Shown piece by piece: positions 22,778 to 30,709 of a DNA stretch of 40,484 bases. The translations under genes were made by a program, and so were the position numbers. This DNA comes from DASRFA01 sp035651755 (GTDB lineage: Bacteria; Desulfobacterota; Binatia; UBA12015), in the NCBI GenBank assembly GCA_035651755.1, contig DASRFA010000048.1:1-40484 (forward strand). The letters run 5' to 3'. Numbering within the stretch: position 1 is the stretch's first letter; every line of letters starts with the position of its first letter. The notes beneath the pieces were generated by a model that ran no database searches, was not told the DNA's origin, and saw only the letters and a list, made by a program, of their open reading frames with translations.

Positions 22778-25095
22778 CCAGCAGCCAGCCCCTCACGTTC
22801 TCGGTCATCGTGAACACGATCGATCGCGCCGAGCCGCTGCGGACGCTCCTCTGCGCGCTCGAGCACCAGACCTATCCGCACTTCGAGGTGATCGCCGTGG
22901 TCGGTCCGACGCGCGACCGCACGCTCGACGTGCTGGCCGACTACGGCGATCGCGTCGAGGTGCTGCGGTGCGCTGCCGCGAACCTGAGCGCATCGCGCAA
23001 CGTGGGGCTCCTCGCGGCGCGCGGCGACGTCGCCGCGTTCATCGACGACGATGCCGTCCCGAGCCGCCGCTGGCTCGAGCAGCTGGCGGTCCTGTTCGAA
23101 GACGAGGAGCTCAACGGCACCGGCGGCATGGTGTACTGCGTCCACCCCAGCATGCCTGCCGTCCAGCACCGGATCGGTGTCGTGAGCTGCCTCGCGGAGC
23201 AGACCGACGTCCGGAGCTCCTGCGCCGACGGCCTCCCGCCGCCCGGGGTCGGCCGGCAGTGGACGCCGCGCATGATGGGCACGAACATGGCGTATCGCCG
23301 CGATCGCCTGCTCGCGGTCGGCGGCTTCGACGAGTTCTTCGAGTGGGTGTACGACGACGCGGACGTCGCGATCCGGCTCGCGAGCTCCGGCCATCCCGTC
23401 GAGCCCGTCAAGGAAGCCGTCGTGTACCACTCGCCGGCGTCGAGCCGGAACCGGAAGGCGTACAGCTGGAACTTCCGGTCGTGGGTGCAGACGAAGTCGG
23501 TCGTCTACTTCATGATGAAGAACGGCCGGGTCGCGGGCGAGTCGGCGCGCACGATCGCCTACCGCTGCGCGCGCTTCGTGCACGGGCGCTGGATCCTCGG
23601 CGGGAACCTGCGGCGCGAGGGCAACCTCGGCTGGATCGCGAGCTCGCGCATGCGAGCGCTCGAGATGATGGGCGGAGCGCAGGGCGCGTGGCACGGCCTG
23701 CGCGACCGCCGACGGCTCATCCCGCCGGAGGTCGCCGCGGGAGCGGCCGGCCGGCGTTCGGCGATCCGCGCGTTCCCGAATGCGAGCTCGCCGTGCGCGC
23801 CGTCGGTCGACCCCGTCGCCGCGCGGCCTCTCGCGACGTCGCTCCCCGAGCCGCCGCTTCGCCTCTGCCTCCTCAGCCACTCGTACCCGCCGTTCGAGAT
23901 CGAGGGCGTCGGCCGTCACACGAGCCTGATGGCGCGCGGCCTCGCGGAGCTCGGCCATACCGTGCACGTCGTGACGCGCGGCGATCGCGAGCAGACGACG
24001 TTCCGCGACGGCGCGTACGTCCACCGCATCAAGCCGCGGCTCGACCGCTACGCGCGCTTCGCCGACTTTCCCGACCTCTACCACACGCTGAACGACTGCC
24101 ATGCGATCCACGACAAGCTGCGCCGCCTGGTCCTGAACGACGGGATCGAGCTCGTCGATTCGCCGCTCTGGAAGGTCGGCGGCTTGACGGCGTGCCTCGC
24201 GGGGCTGCTGCCCGTCGTCGTGCGGGTGCAGACCGCGAACAAGCAGGTGTCCGAGATCCAGCGGGCGCAGGGCGACGACGCGCGGCTCGTCGGAGAGCTC
24301 GAGCAGTCGCTGCTCGAGCGCGCGAGCTTCCTGGTCGCGAACTCGCACGCGACGGTCGACGCGATCCGCCGCGTGTACGGCGTCGCCGCTACGCCCGACC
24401 GCTGTGCGGTCATCCCGCACGGGATCGCGCCGATCGACGACGAAGAGGTCCGCCCGGTGCCGGCGACCGACGCCGCGCGCGGCCGTACGATCCTCTACGT
24501 CGGCCGCCTCGAGCGCCGGAAGGGCGTGCTCGATCTCTTCGCGGCGATCCCGCGCGTCCTGCGCCGCCATCCCGAAGCGCGCTTCGTCCTCGCGGGCGCC
24601 GACAACAGCCACAACGACGGCTTCCAGCGCCGCATGGGCACGACCTACGCGACGCACTTCCTCCGCCGTCATCCGGCGGCCGCGCACGCGGTCGAGTTCC
24701 TGGGCCCCGTCAGCGACGAGCGCCTCGCACGCCTCTATGCGGCCTGCGACCTCTTCGTCGCGCCGTCGCTCTACGAGTCGTTCGGGCTCATCTACCTCGA
24801 GGCGATGAACTGGGCGAAGCCCGTGATCGGGTGCCGGGCCGGTGGTATCCCCGAGGTCGTGGAGCACGGCGTGACGGGTCTCCTGGTCGAGCCGGAAGCG
24901 CCGAGCGCGCTCGCCGAGGCCATCGTCTCGCTGCTCGATTCGCCGGTCCGCCTGCGCGAGTACGGGCTCGCCGGTCGCGGCCGCCTGCTCGAGAGGTTCA
25001 CGCACCGCCGCATGGCCGAGGCGTTCGCGTCGGTCTATCGCGCGCTCGTACGTCGCAGCGCGGGCGAGCCGCCGGCGCGCATGGCGGCGTCGTGA
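22774..25095 (+). CDS. Two-domain glycosyltransferase (GT2 + GT4 fusion)
   Basis: 773 residues. The N-terminal half (~1-330) is a GT-A family 2 enzyme: FSVIVNTIDRAEPLRTLLCA, the metal-binding acidic run FIDDDAVP (D91-D93), a MMGTNMAYRRDRLLAVGGFDE acceptor region and a WVYDDADVAIRL segment. The C-terminal half (~360-765) is a GT-B family 4 enzyme: LCLLSHSYPPFEIEGVGRHT, ILYVGRLERRKGVLDLFAAI and E668-x7-E676 in YESFGLIYLEAMNWAKPVIG. A ~30-residue Ala/Pro linker joins them. The halves likely add successive sugars. ATG at 22774 overlaps the methyltransferase stop and the TGA at 25093-25095 overlaps the next GTG. Confidence 0.88.
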   Translation: MTSSQPLTFSVIVNTIDRAEPLRTLLCALEHQTYPHFEVIAVVGPTRDRTLDVLADYGDRVEVLRCAAANLSASRNVGLLAARGDVAAFIDDDAVPSRRWLEQLAVLFEDEELNGTGGMVYCVHPSMPAVQHRIGVVSCLAEQTDVRSSCADGLPPPGVGRQWTPRMMGTNMAYRRDRLLAVGGFDEFFEWVYDDADVAIRLASSGHPVEPVKEAVVYHSPASSRNRKAYSWNFRSWVQTKSVVYFMMKNGRVAGESARTIAYRCARFVHGRWILGGNLRREGNLGWIASSRMRALEMMGGAQGAWHGLRDRRRLIPPEVAAGAAGRRSAIRAFPNASSPCAPSVDPVAARPLATSLPEPPLRLCLLSHSYPPFEIEGVGRHTSLMARGLAELGHTVHVVTRGDREQTTFRDGAYVHRIKPRLDRYARFADFPDLYHTLNDCHAIHDKLRRLVLNDGIELVDSPLWKVGGLTACLAGLLPVVVRVQTANKQVSEIQRAQGDDARLVGELEQSLLERASFLVANSHATVDAIRRVYGVAATPDRCAVIPHGIAPIDDEEVRPVPATDAARGRTILYVGRLERRKGVLDLFAAIPRVLRRHPEARFVLAGADNSHNDGFQRRMGTTYATHFLRRHPAAAHAVEFLGPVSDERLARLYAACDLFVAPSLYESFGLIYLEAMNWAKPVIGCRAGGIPEVVEHGVTGLLVEPEAPSALAEAIVSLLDSPVRLREYGLAGRGRLLERFTHRRMAEAFASVYRALVRRSAGEPPARMAAS

Positions 25096-25931
25096 GCCGC
25101 CCCACGATCCGCGACGTCTTCGGCGAGATCGAGTTCGAGCTCGCCCAGGGGCTGGTCGCGCGACCCGAGCTCCGGAAGGCCCTGCGCGACCTGCGCGCGT
25201 TCCACGAGCGCGCGCGCGCCGACGTCTTCGGTCGCGGCGACGGCGGCGGCGACGTCGACCTGCGCGACGCGCTCAGCCGCCAGTTCCAGATCAACGACAT
25301 GATCCTCGCGCTCCTCGGCGACGTCGTGGAGGCGGCGCACGAGGCCCGGACCGCCGCGCGCGAGGTCCACGGCTACGTGCGGGAGGTCGTCGACGGCGAC
25401 GGCCGCGACGACGGCGCCCAGGTGGGCGTCGCGCTCGAATCGATCGCCGGTGCAGCGAGCGCCGAGGACGCGCAGCAGCGCGCGGACGCACCGGGTGCTC
25501 CGATCGCCGTCGCGGCCAATGGCGCGCGTCGCGCCGCCGCGGATCCGGCGATCGCCTGGGAGCCCGAGCTCGATCCGCTCGAGCCGTTCGACGCGGACGA
25601 CGCCGACCCGGAGGAGGAGATCGAGTGGGCGATGCGACCCGAGCGCCTCTGGCTCTCGATGGACGCGCGCGCCGCTCGCCTGCCGCTCGTCGGAACGATG
25701 CTCCGGCGCTTCCGGACGGCGCTCCACACCCGGGTGCTGATCTACGCGGGTCAGCTCGGCGACAAGCAGGGCGCCGTGAACCGGATCCTGGGAGATCACC
25801 TGCTGCGCGCGATCGAAGGGCTGCGCGGCCAGGCGCGCGCGATCGCCGGGATCCGCGTCCGCCTGCACCGGCTGGAGGCGCGCCTGGAGCGCGGCGAGCG
25901 GCCGTCGCGGACACGCGAGCCGCGCGCCTGA
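25092..25931 (+). CDS. Unknown protein of the glycan operon
   Basis: 279 residues from GTG at 25092, which overlaps the preceding stop (GTGA). I do not recognise a family. Visible parts: an N-terminal helical region (TIRDVFGEIEFELAQGLVAR, QFQINDMILALLGDVVEAAH), a low-complexity Ala/Asp/Glu middle (~115-180), and a C-terminal amphipathic region with RLPLVGTMLRRFRTALHTRV then LIYAGQLGDKQGAVNRILGD and a basic coiled-coil-like end (RLHRLEARLERGE). There is no signal peptide or clear membrane span. Tight coupling to glycosyltransferases suggests an assembly, scaffold or regulatory partner of the glycan machinery. Confidence 0.75.
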   Translation: MSRPTIRDVFGEIEFELAQGLVARPELRKALRDLRAFHERARADVFGRGDGGGDVDLRDALSRQFQINDMILALLGDVVEAAHEARTAAREVHGYVREVVDGDGRDDGAQVGVALESIAGAASAEDAQQRADAPGAPIAVAANGARRAAADPAIAWEPELDPLEPFDADDADPEEEIEWAMRPERLWLSMDARAARLPLVGTMLRRFRTALHTRVLIYAGQLGDKQGAVNRILGDHLLRAIEGLRGQARAIAGIRVRLHRLEARLERGERPSRTREPRA

Positions 25932-25982
25932 TTCCGGCCGCACGAGTGCGGGCCGCGCGCGCGGCGGTCGCGCTCGACCGGT

Positions 25983-27014
25983 TCAGCTGTCCGGAAGCTC
26001 TCCCGCGAAGCGCTCGCGCACCAGGCCCCAGGCGAAGCAGAGCGGGAACGCGAACGCCGCGGCGGTGATCGCGTTCACCGGCAGGCGACCGCCCGTGACG
26101 CCGGAGAGGCCCACGATGACCGCCGGGATCCCGAGGCCGAGAACGGCGCCCGCCGTCGCCCCGCGGAGGAGCGGGCCGGCGGCGCGCGGCGCGCTCGACA
26201 GCTCGCAGACGAGCCGTCCGGCGAGCGCGAGCCCCGCGACGCCGAGGTAGGTCTCCGCGCTGCCGTGCAGGACGGAGTACGACGTCGGCTCGTCGAGCAG
26301 CAGCTGGTACGGCACCGCGATCGCGAGCGACAGGAACCAGCCGATTGCCGTCCACGGCTCCGCGGGCAGCTTCCAGCGCCCCGGATAGACCAGCGCGACC
26401 TGGAGCAGCGCCGCCGGGAAGAGCGCCTCGGCGAGCGCGTGCAGGCGAAGGCTCGCGCCGGGCGCGTAGATCCCTGCGCCCGAGAGCGCGTACACGCCGG
26501 CTACGCCGCCCAGGACGAGCACCGCACGGCCGACGGCTTGCGGCAGGACGGCCGCCGCCAGCAGGCCGAGGAGGAGATAGAGAAGACCGGTCGCGGCGTA
26601 GGCGCCGAACACGGTGACGTAGTCGGCGAGCGAGAAGACCTGCGTCGGCATCGTGACGACGTCGGTGCTCGCGCCTCGTCGCAGCGTGTAGGCGAGCGGC
26701 CGCCCGCCGGCTCGCGCGGCGCGTCCGTAGACCTCCGCGCTGGTCTCGACCTTCGCGTCGTCGACCGCGAGGACGACGTGCTGGAACAGCGCACCGTCGC
26801 GCGTTCCGGCCCAGTCCGCTCGACCGATCGAGGCGACGACGCGGTTCGGCAGGACGAAGAAGCCGGGGAACGGCTTCCCGATCCACGCGGCCTGCGCCAT
26901 GGCCACCGCCGCTGCGGCGGCGATCGACACCAGGACGCCCGCGGCGAGCGCCCACGGCGAGATCGCGGTCACGCGCGGGTGGAGGGCGCGCTCTTTGGCG
27001 ACAACCGTGCTCAC
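25983..27014 (-). CDS. Seven-helix membrane sensor-like protein lacking an output domain
   Basis: 343 residues from GTG at 27014. One N-terminal helix (about 23-43) is followed by an extracytoplasmic PDZ-like segment (PFPGFFVLPNRVVASIG, RADWAG, VVLAVDD, AYTLRRG) to about residue 125, then six hydrophobic helices. This is the plan of N-terminal sensory regions seen in front of histidine kinase, PP2C phosphatase or adenylate cyclase domains. In such proteins the sixth helix, with a pattern like FPLCFAWGLVRERFAG, leads into the signalling region; here a stop follows at ELPDS. It is therefore either a truncated receptor or a free-standing sensor. No kinase fragment lies between its stop and the operon ending at 25931. 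Confidence 0.65.
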   Translation of the reverse strand: MSTVVAKERALHPRVTAISPWALAAGVLVSIAAAAAVAMAQAAWIGKPFPGFFVLPNRVVASIGRADWAGTRDGALFQHVVLAVDDAKVETSAEVYGRAARAGGRPLAYTLRRGASTDVVTMPTQVFSLADYVTVFGAYAATGLLYLLLGLLAAAVLPQAVGRAVLVLGGVAGVYALSGAGIYAPGASLRLHALAEALFPAALLQVALVYPGRWKLPAEPWTAIGWFLSLAIAVPYQLLLDEPTSYSVLHGSAETYLGVAGLALAGRLVCELSSAPRAAGPLLRGATAGAVLGLGIPAVIVGLSGVTGGRLPVNAITAAAFAFPLCFAWGLVRERFAGELPDS

Positions 27015-27075
27015 ACGACTCCCGTAGCAGCCCCAGAGGAACGATTTTGGGAAACTCGAAAGGTGAGCGAGGAGA

Positions 27076-28032
27076 CTAGCCGCGCGAGCCGCAGTCGCCC
27101 CACTGGATGGTGCGGGTCGAGATCGGAGTGGACGTGCTCACGAGCGCCGTCACGACGCTGAAATTGAACGGCGGCGTCTGGCCGGCCAGCGGCCGGCCGC
27201 CGCCCTCGACCACGCCGGAGATCGCGATCACGAGGTTGTCGTGGTCGACGTGGCGCGTGCCGTCCATGTGCCAGGCGGGATCGTCCGGATCGAGGGCGAG
27301 ATTGCCCTCGTGGACGTGCTGAGACTTGTAGGTCACGAACTCGTGGCGATCGTACGTGAGCTCGAGGCTGTCGGGCGATCCCGGATCCGAGATCGTGAAG
27401 AGCGTCCCCGACTGCGTCGGCGAGAGCAGCTGCATCAGGAAGCCCTGCGCATTGTAGATCGCGACGTCGCTCGAATCGAAGAGGAGCGGGTACCCCTCGG
27501 CGAGCCCGCTGAACACCATCCGCTGGCTGATCTGCGAGATGTTGAACGGGAAATACACGGTCCCGTCGCCGCCGACGGCGGCGCGGTAGCACTTCGCGGT
27601 CGTGACCGCGTCGGTCTCGGTGAGCTGCAGCTGCGGCTGCAGGACCGTGAAGTCTTCGTCATCGACGCGCATCACGTTGTCGCCGTCGCGCGTCACGCGG
27701 ATCTTCGTCGGCCCCGGCGACATCCACGGCACGGTGACGACGAGCTGCGGCTTCCGCACGCCGTCGGCCAGGTCGCGCTTCTTGACCGCCGTCACCGTGA
27801 CGGCCTCCGAGTCGGTGTTGCCGTCGAACTTGACGCGGTACGTTCGACCGACCTTGAGCTCGTTGTCGAAGAGCGCAATCGTCTGGCCCGGCGACGCGAA
27901 GGCCGGCCGCACCGCGGCCGGCGGGGGCGGCGGCTTGTCGCAGCCGCAGCCCGCGTTCGCGTCCGAAGCCAGCAGCGGTGCCACCGCCAGCGCAAGGACC
28001 GCGATCGAGTGGCGCAAGATCCGCCCTGCCAT
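27076..28032 (-). CDS. Secreted protein of unknown function
   Basis: 318 residues from ATG at 28032. Signal peptide: RHSIAVLALAVAPLLASDAN, with ANA cleavage at about residue 27. The mature protein starts GCGCDKPPPPP, so the first Cys pair lies right at the N-terminus; it is not a good lipobox because -3 is Asn. The rest is beta-rich: an IPT/Ig-like stretch (FASPGQTIALF, YRVKFDGNTDSEAVTVTAV, VTVPWMSPGPTKIRVTRDG) then a second domain with His-rich HVHEGNLALDPDDPAWHMDG, which could bind metal. No enzyme family is recognised. Its GTG/ATG-side neighbour downstream is the sensor-like gene, 61 bases away on the same strand, possibly cotranscribed. Confidence 0.7.
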   Translation of the reverse strand: MAGRILRHSIAVLALAVAPLLASDANAGCGCDKPPPPPAAVRPAFASPGQTIALFDNELKVGRTYRVKFDGNTDSEAVTVTAVKKRDLADGVRKPQLVVTVPWMSPGPTKIRVTRDGDNVMRVDDEDFTVLQPQLQLTETDAVTTAKCYRAAVGGDGTVYFPFNISQISQRMVFSGLAEGYPLLFDSSDVAIYNAQGFLMQLLSPTQSGTLFTISDPGSPDSLELTYDRHEFVTYKSQHVHEGNLALDPDDPAWHMDGTRHVDHDNLVIAISGVVEGGGRPLAGQTPPFNFSVVTALVSTSTPISTRTIQWGDCGSRG

Positions 28033-28315
28033 GAGTCCCGTCCTCCGTTCTTGCGGGGATACGTCTTCCATGTCCGCCAAGACCTGCGTGCGGGCCGATC
28101 ACGCAAGGCCGGTGCCACGCGATCGGCACGGAGAAGCGTAGAAATCCGCGGCTCGGCGCGGCGATCGCGTGCGGCCGCCGGGCGCGCTGTGCCGCGGGCG
28201 CTCGCGCCCGTGCCGCTCGTGGCACACTCGGGCGCCCGCACGCAGCGTGCGGCTGTGGCCTGCGGCGCGCGGACGTGGCGCGACCGCTCCAGCGTCCGCG
28301 CGCGCCGCCGCCCGA

Positions 28316-29008
28316 TCAGGCGAGCAGGACGGCGATCACACCCGTCAAGAACACCCCGTCGAACGTGCCCGCTCCCCCGATCGAGACGACGTGCGCTCCC
28401 AGCGTCCGGAGCCGACCGAGGTTCGACAGGTCGGCTCCGACGAGCGTCCCGACGGTCCCGGCCGCGTACGCGAGCGCGGGCGCCGCAGCCGGCGCCAGGA
28501 GGAATGCGGCGGCGGCGGCGATGAAGGGCGGCGCCAGGACCGGCACCGCGATCCCGACCCCCGCGACCGGCCGGGCGAGCCGATGCGTGACGGCCGCCAC
28601 CACGCCGGTCGCCAAGATCGCCGGCAGCCAGAGGCCGCGCGTCGCGACGAGGTAGAGCGACAGCAGGGTCGGCACGACCGCACCTCCGAGGTTCACCGCG
28701 AGCAAGGTCTCCCGCGACGCGGAGGATCGGCGCGACCCGACGTCGACCGCCGGGGCGGCGGCCGCGGCCTCCCCGCCCGGCGCTGGCCCGGCACCTCCAT
28801 CGAGCCGCGCGACCGGCACGTTCACGACGCTCCCGAGAAAGGACAGGAAGAGGAGCGCGCCGAAGACGTGCGGGTCGATGCCGATCCGCTCGTACGCGTA
28901 GTCGAGCACGCCGATCTCGACGAGGCCGAGCGTCAGCGCGGCGACCGCGAAGAACGCGAAGCCGAGCGGCGACACGGGCACGAATCGGGACGGCGGCGAT
29001 GGCGGCAT
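28316..29008 (-). CDS. DUF1614 integral membrane protein
   Basis: 230 residues with about seven hydrophobic helices. The DUF1614 pattern is clear: an N-terminal FAFFAVAALTLGLVEIG helix, a FLSFLGSVVNVPV segment, a SLYLVATRGLW loop, and the closing VVSIGGAGTFDGVFLTGVIA characteristic of the family. A ~40-residue Ala/Gly/Pro-rich insertion lies between the second and third helices. Function is unknown. The 283-bp gap downstream (28033-28315) contains only GC-rich sequence with short inverted repeats and no convincing gene. It is divergent from the MFS transporter gene, with 149 bases between. Confidence 0.85.
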   Translation of the reverse strand: MPPSPPSRFVPVSPLGFAFFAVAALTLGLVEIGVLDYAYERIGIDPHVFGALLFLSFLGSVVNVPVARLDGGAGPAPGGEAAAAAPAVDVGSRRSSASRETLLAVNLGGAVVPTLLSLYLVATRGLWLPAILATGVVAAVTHRLARPVAGVGIAVPVLAPPFIAAAAAFLLAPAAAPALAYAAGTVGTLVGADLSNLGRLRTLGAHVVSIGGAGTFDGVFLTGVIAVLLA

Positions 29009-29157
29009 GCGGGCTCGGGCGCCGTCCGAGCCGACGGCGCCCGCACATGACCACGGAGCGGCCGGCGGCGCAAATTTGGGCGGCCCGGGCGACCGATCGC
29101 GCTTTCGCCGTCGCGTCGGCCGCGGCGATCCGCTAGAGCGAGCGGGCGCCTCCGCCC

Positions 29158-30690
29158 ATGTCCCGCCCCGGTCTGCACCTCACGCTTCGCACGAAGCTCT
29201 TCTACGGCCTCGGCTCGATCGCGTTCGGCGTGAAGGACAACGGCTTCGGGTTCCTGCTCCTCATCTACTACAACCAGGTCCTCGGGCTGCCGGAGCGGCT
29301 GGTCGGCCTCGGCATCATGATCGCGCTCATCGTCGACGCGATCTGCGACCCGATCGTCGGCACCGTCTCCGACCACCTGCACTCGCGCTGGGGCCGGCGT
29401 CACCCGTTCATGTACGCGTCGGCGATCCCGGTCGCGGTGTCGTACTGCCTGCTCTGGATGCCGCCGCGCGGCCTCTCGCACGGGGCGCTCCTCGCGTACT
29501 TCGTCGTGCTCGCGGTCCTCGTCCGCATCTTCATCACGTTCTACGAGATCCCGAGCTCGTCGCTCGCGGCCGAGCTGACCGACGACTACGACGAGCGCAC
29601 CTCGATCCTCGGCTACCGGTACTTCTTCGGCTGGTGGGGCGGTCTCACGATGGGCGTCCTCGCGTTCGCCGTGTTCCTGCAGCCGGACGCGGCGCACCCG
29701 GTCGGCGTCCTGAACCCCGAGGGCTATCGGCTCTACGGCGTCGCGTCGGCGCTCCTCATGGTGGTCGCGATCGTCACGTCGGCGGCCGGAACGCACTGGA
29801 CGATCCCGCACCTGCGAAAGCCGCCGCCCAAGCGGCCGATCGGCTTCGCGGGAATCGTCGCGGAAGCGCGCGAGACGCTCTCCAATCGCTCGTTCCTCGC
29901 GATCCTCGGGACTGCGCTCTTCGCGGCGATGGCCTCCGGCCTGATCGCCGCCCTGAACGTCTACTTCAACACCTTCTTCTGGGAGCTCACGTCGAACCAG
30001 ATCTCGGTGCTGGTGCTGTCGAACTTCGTCTCGGCCGCGGCCGCGCTCGCGCTGACGCCCCGGGTGTCGGCGCTCTTCGGCGGGAAGAAGCCGGCGGCCG
30101 TGCTGACGGGCGTCGGCGCGGCGGCGCTCGGCCCCCTGCCGATCCTTCTCCGCCTGCTCGGCGCGTTCCCCGCGAACGGTTCGCCGGCGCTCGTCCCGAC
30201 GCTGCTCGTCGTGAACGGGACGTTCGTCACGCTCATCATCCTCTCGAGCATCCTCGTCTCGTCGATGCTCGCCGACGTCGTCGAGGACAGCGAGATCACG
30301 ACCGAGCGCCGGTCGGAGGGGTTGTTCTTCGCCGCGAACGGCTTCGTCCAGAAGTCGGTCTCGGGAGTCGGCATCTTCGCGTCGACCGTGCTCTTGAGCC
30401 TGGTCGGCTTCCCGGCCGGCGCGAAGCCGGGCGAGGTCGATCCCGCGGTCGTGCGCCAGCTCGGGATCGTCTTCATGCCGACCCTCGGGCTGCTCTACGC
30501 GGCGGCGCTCGCGTGCCTGTCGACCTATCGCATCAGCCGGGCGACGCACGAGGCGAACCTCGCGCGCCTCGCGCGGCGGCGCGCCGCCGCGCTCGACGCC
30601 ATGGGCGCGATCGGAAGCGACGCGCTGGCGGAGGACGACGGAGCGGCGAGCTCGGCGCGCGCGCCGGCGGCGTCCTCCGGCTCGCGCTGA
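29158..30690 (+). CDS. MFS transporter, GPH (glycoside-pentoside-hexuronide) type
   Basis: 510-residue inner membrane transporter with about 12 helices. The N-terminus LFYGLGSIAFGVKDNGFGFL and the loop DAICDPIVGTVSDHL then SRWGRRHPFMYASAIP match the GPH:cation symporter (MelB-like) signature in the first cytoplasmic loops; the Asp residues in the second helix are those used for cation coupling in MelB. The middle shows TDDYDERTSILGYR. The last ~60 residues are a soluble Ala/Arg-rich tail. The substrate, probably a glycoside or a related organic acid, cannot be deduced. ATG at 29158. It stands alone and converges with the SGNH-like gene 19 bases away. Confidence 0.9.
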   Translation: MSRPGLHLTLRTKLFYGLGSIAFGVKDNGFGFLLLIYYNQVLGLPERLVGLGIMIALIVDAICDPIVGTVSDHLHSRWGRRHPFMYASAIPVAVSYCLLWMPPRGLSHGALLAYFVVLAVLVRIFITFYEIPSSSLAAELTDDYDERTSILGYRYFFGWWGGLTMGVLAFAVFLQPDAAHPVGVLNPEGYRLYGVASALLMVVAIVTSAAGTHWTIPHLRKPPPKRPIGFAGIVAEARETLSNRSFLAILGTALFAAMASGLIAALNVYFNTFFWELTSNQISVLVLSNFVSAAAALALTPRVSALFGGKKPAAVLTGVGAAALGPLPILLRLLGAFPANGSPALVPTLLVVNGTFVTLIILSSILVSSMLADVVEDSEITTERRSEGLFFAANGFVQKSVSGVGIFASTVLLSLVGFPAGAKPGEVDPAVVRQLGIVFMPTLGLLYAAALACLSTYRISRATHEANLARLARRRAAALDAMGAIGSDALAEDDGAASSARAPAASSGSR

Positions 30691-30709
30691 GCCGGAGCGG
30701 GCGCGCGCC

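Noticed and set aside
25932..25982. Intrinsic terminator between the glycan operon and the sensor-like gene
   Set aside because: A short CCGCA-CGAG-TGCGG hairpin is present but there is no T-run on either strand, and such hairpins are frequent by chance at this GC content.
28033..28315. Small gene or RNA in the 283-bp gap
   Set aside because: Only GC-rich sequence with short inverted repeats; no start with a ribosome binding site and no structured RNA recognised.
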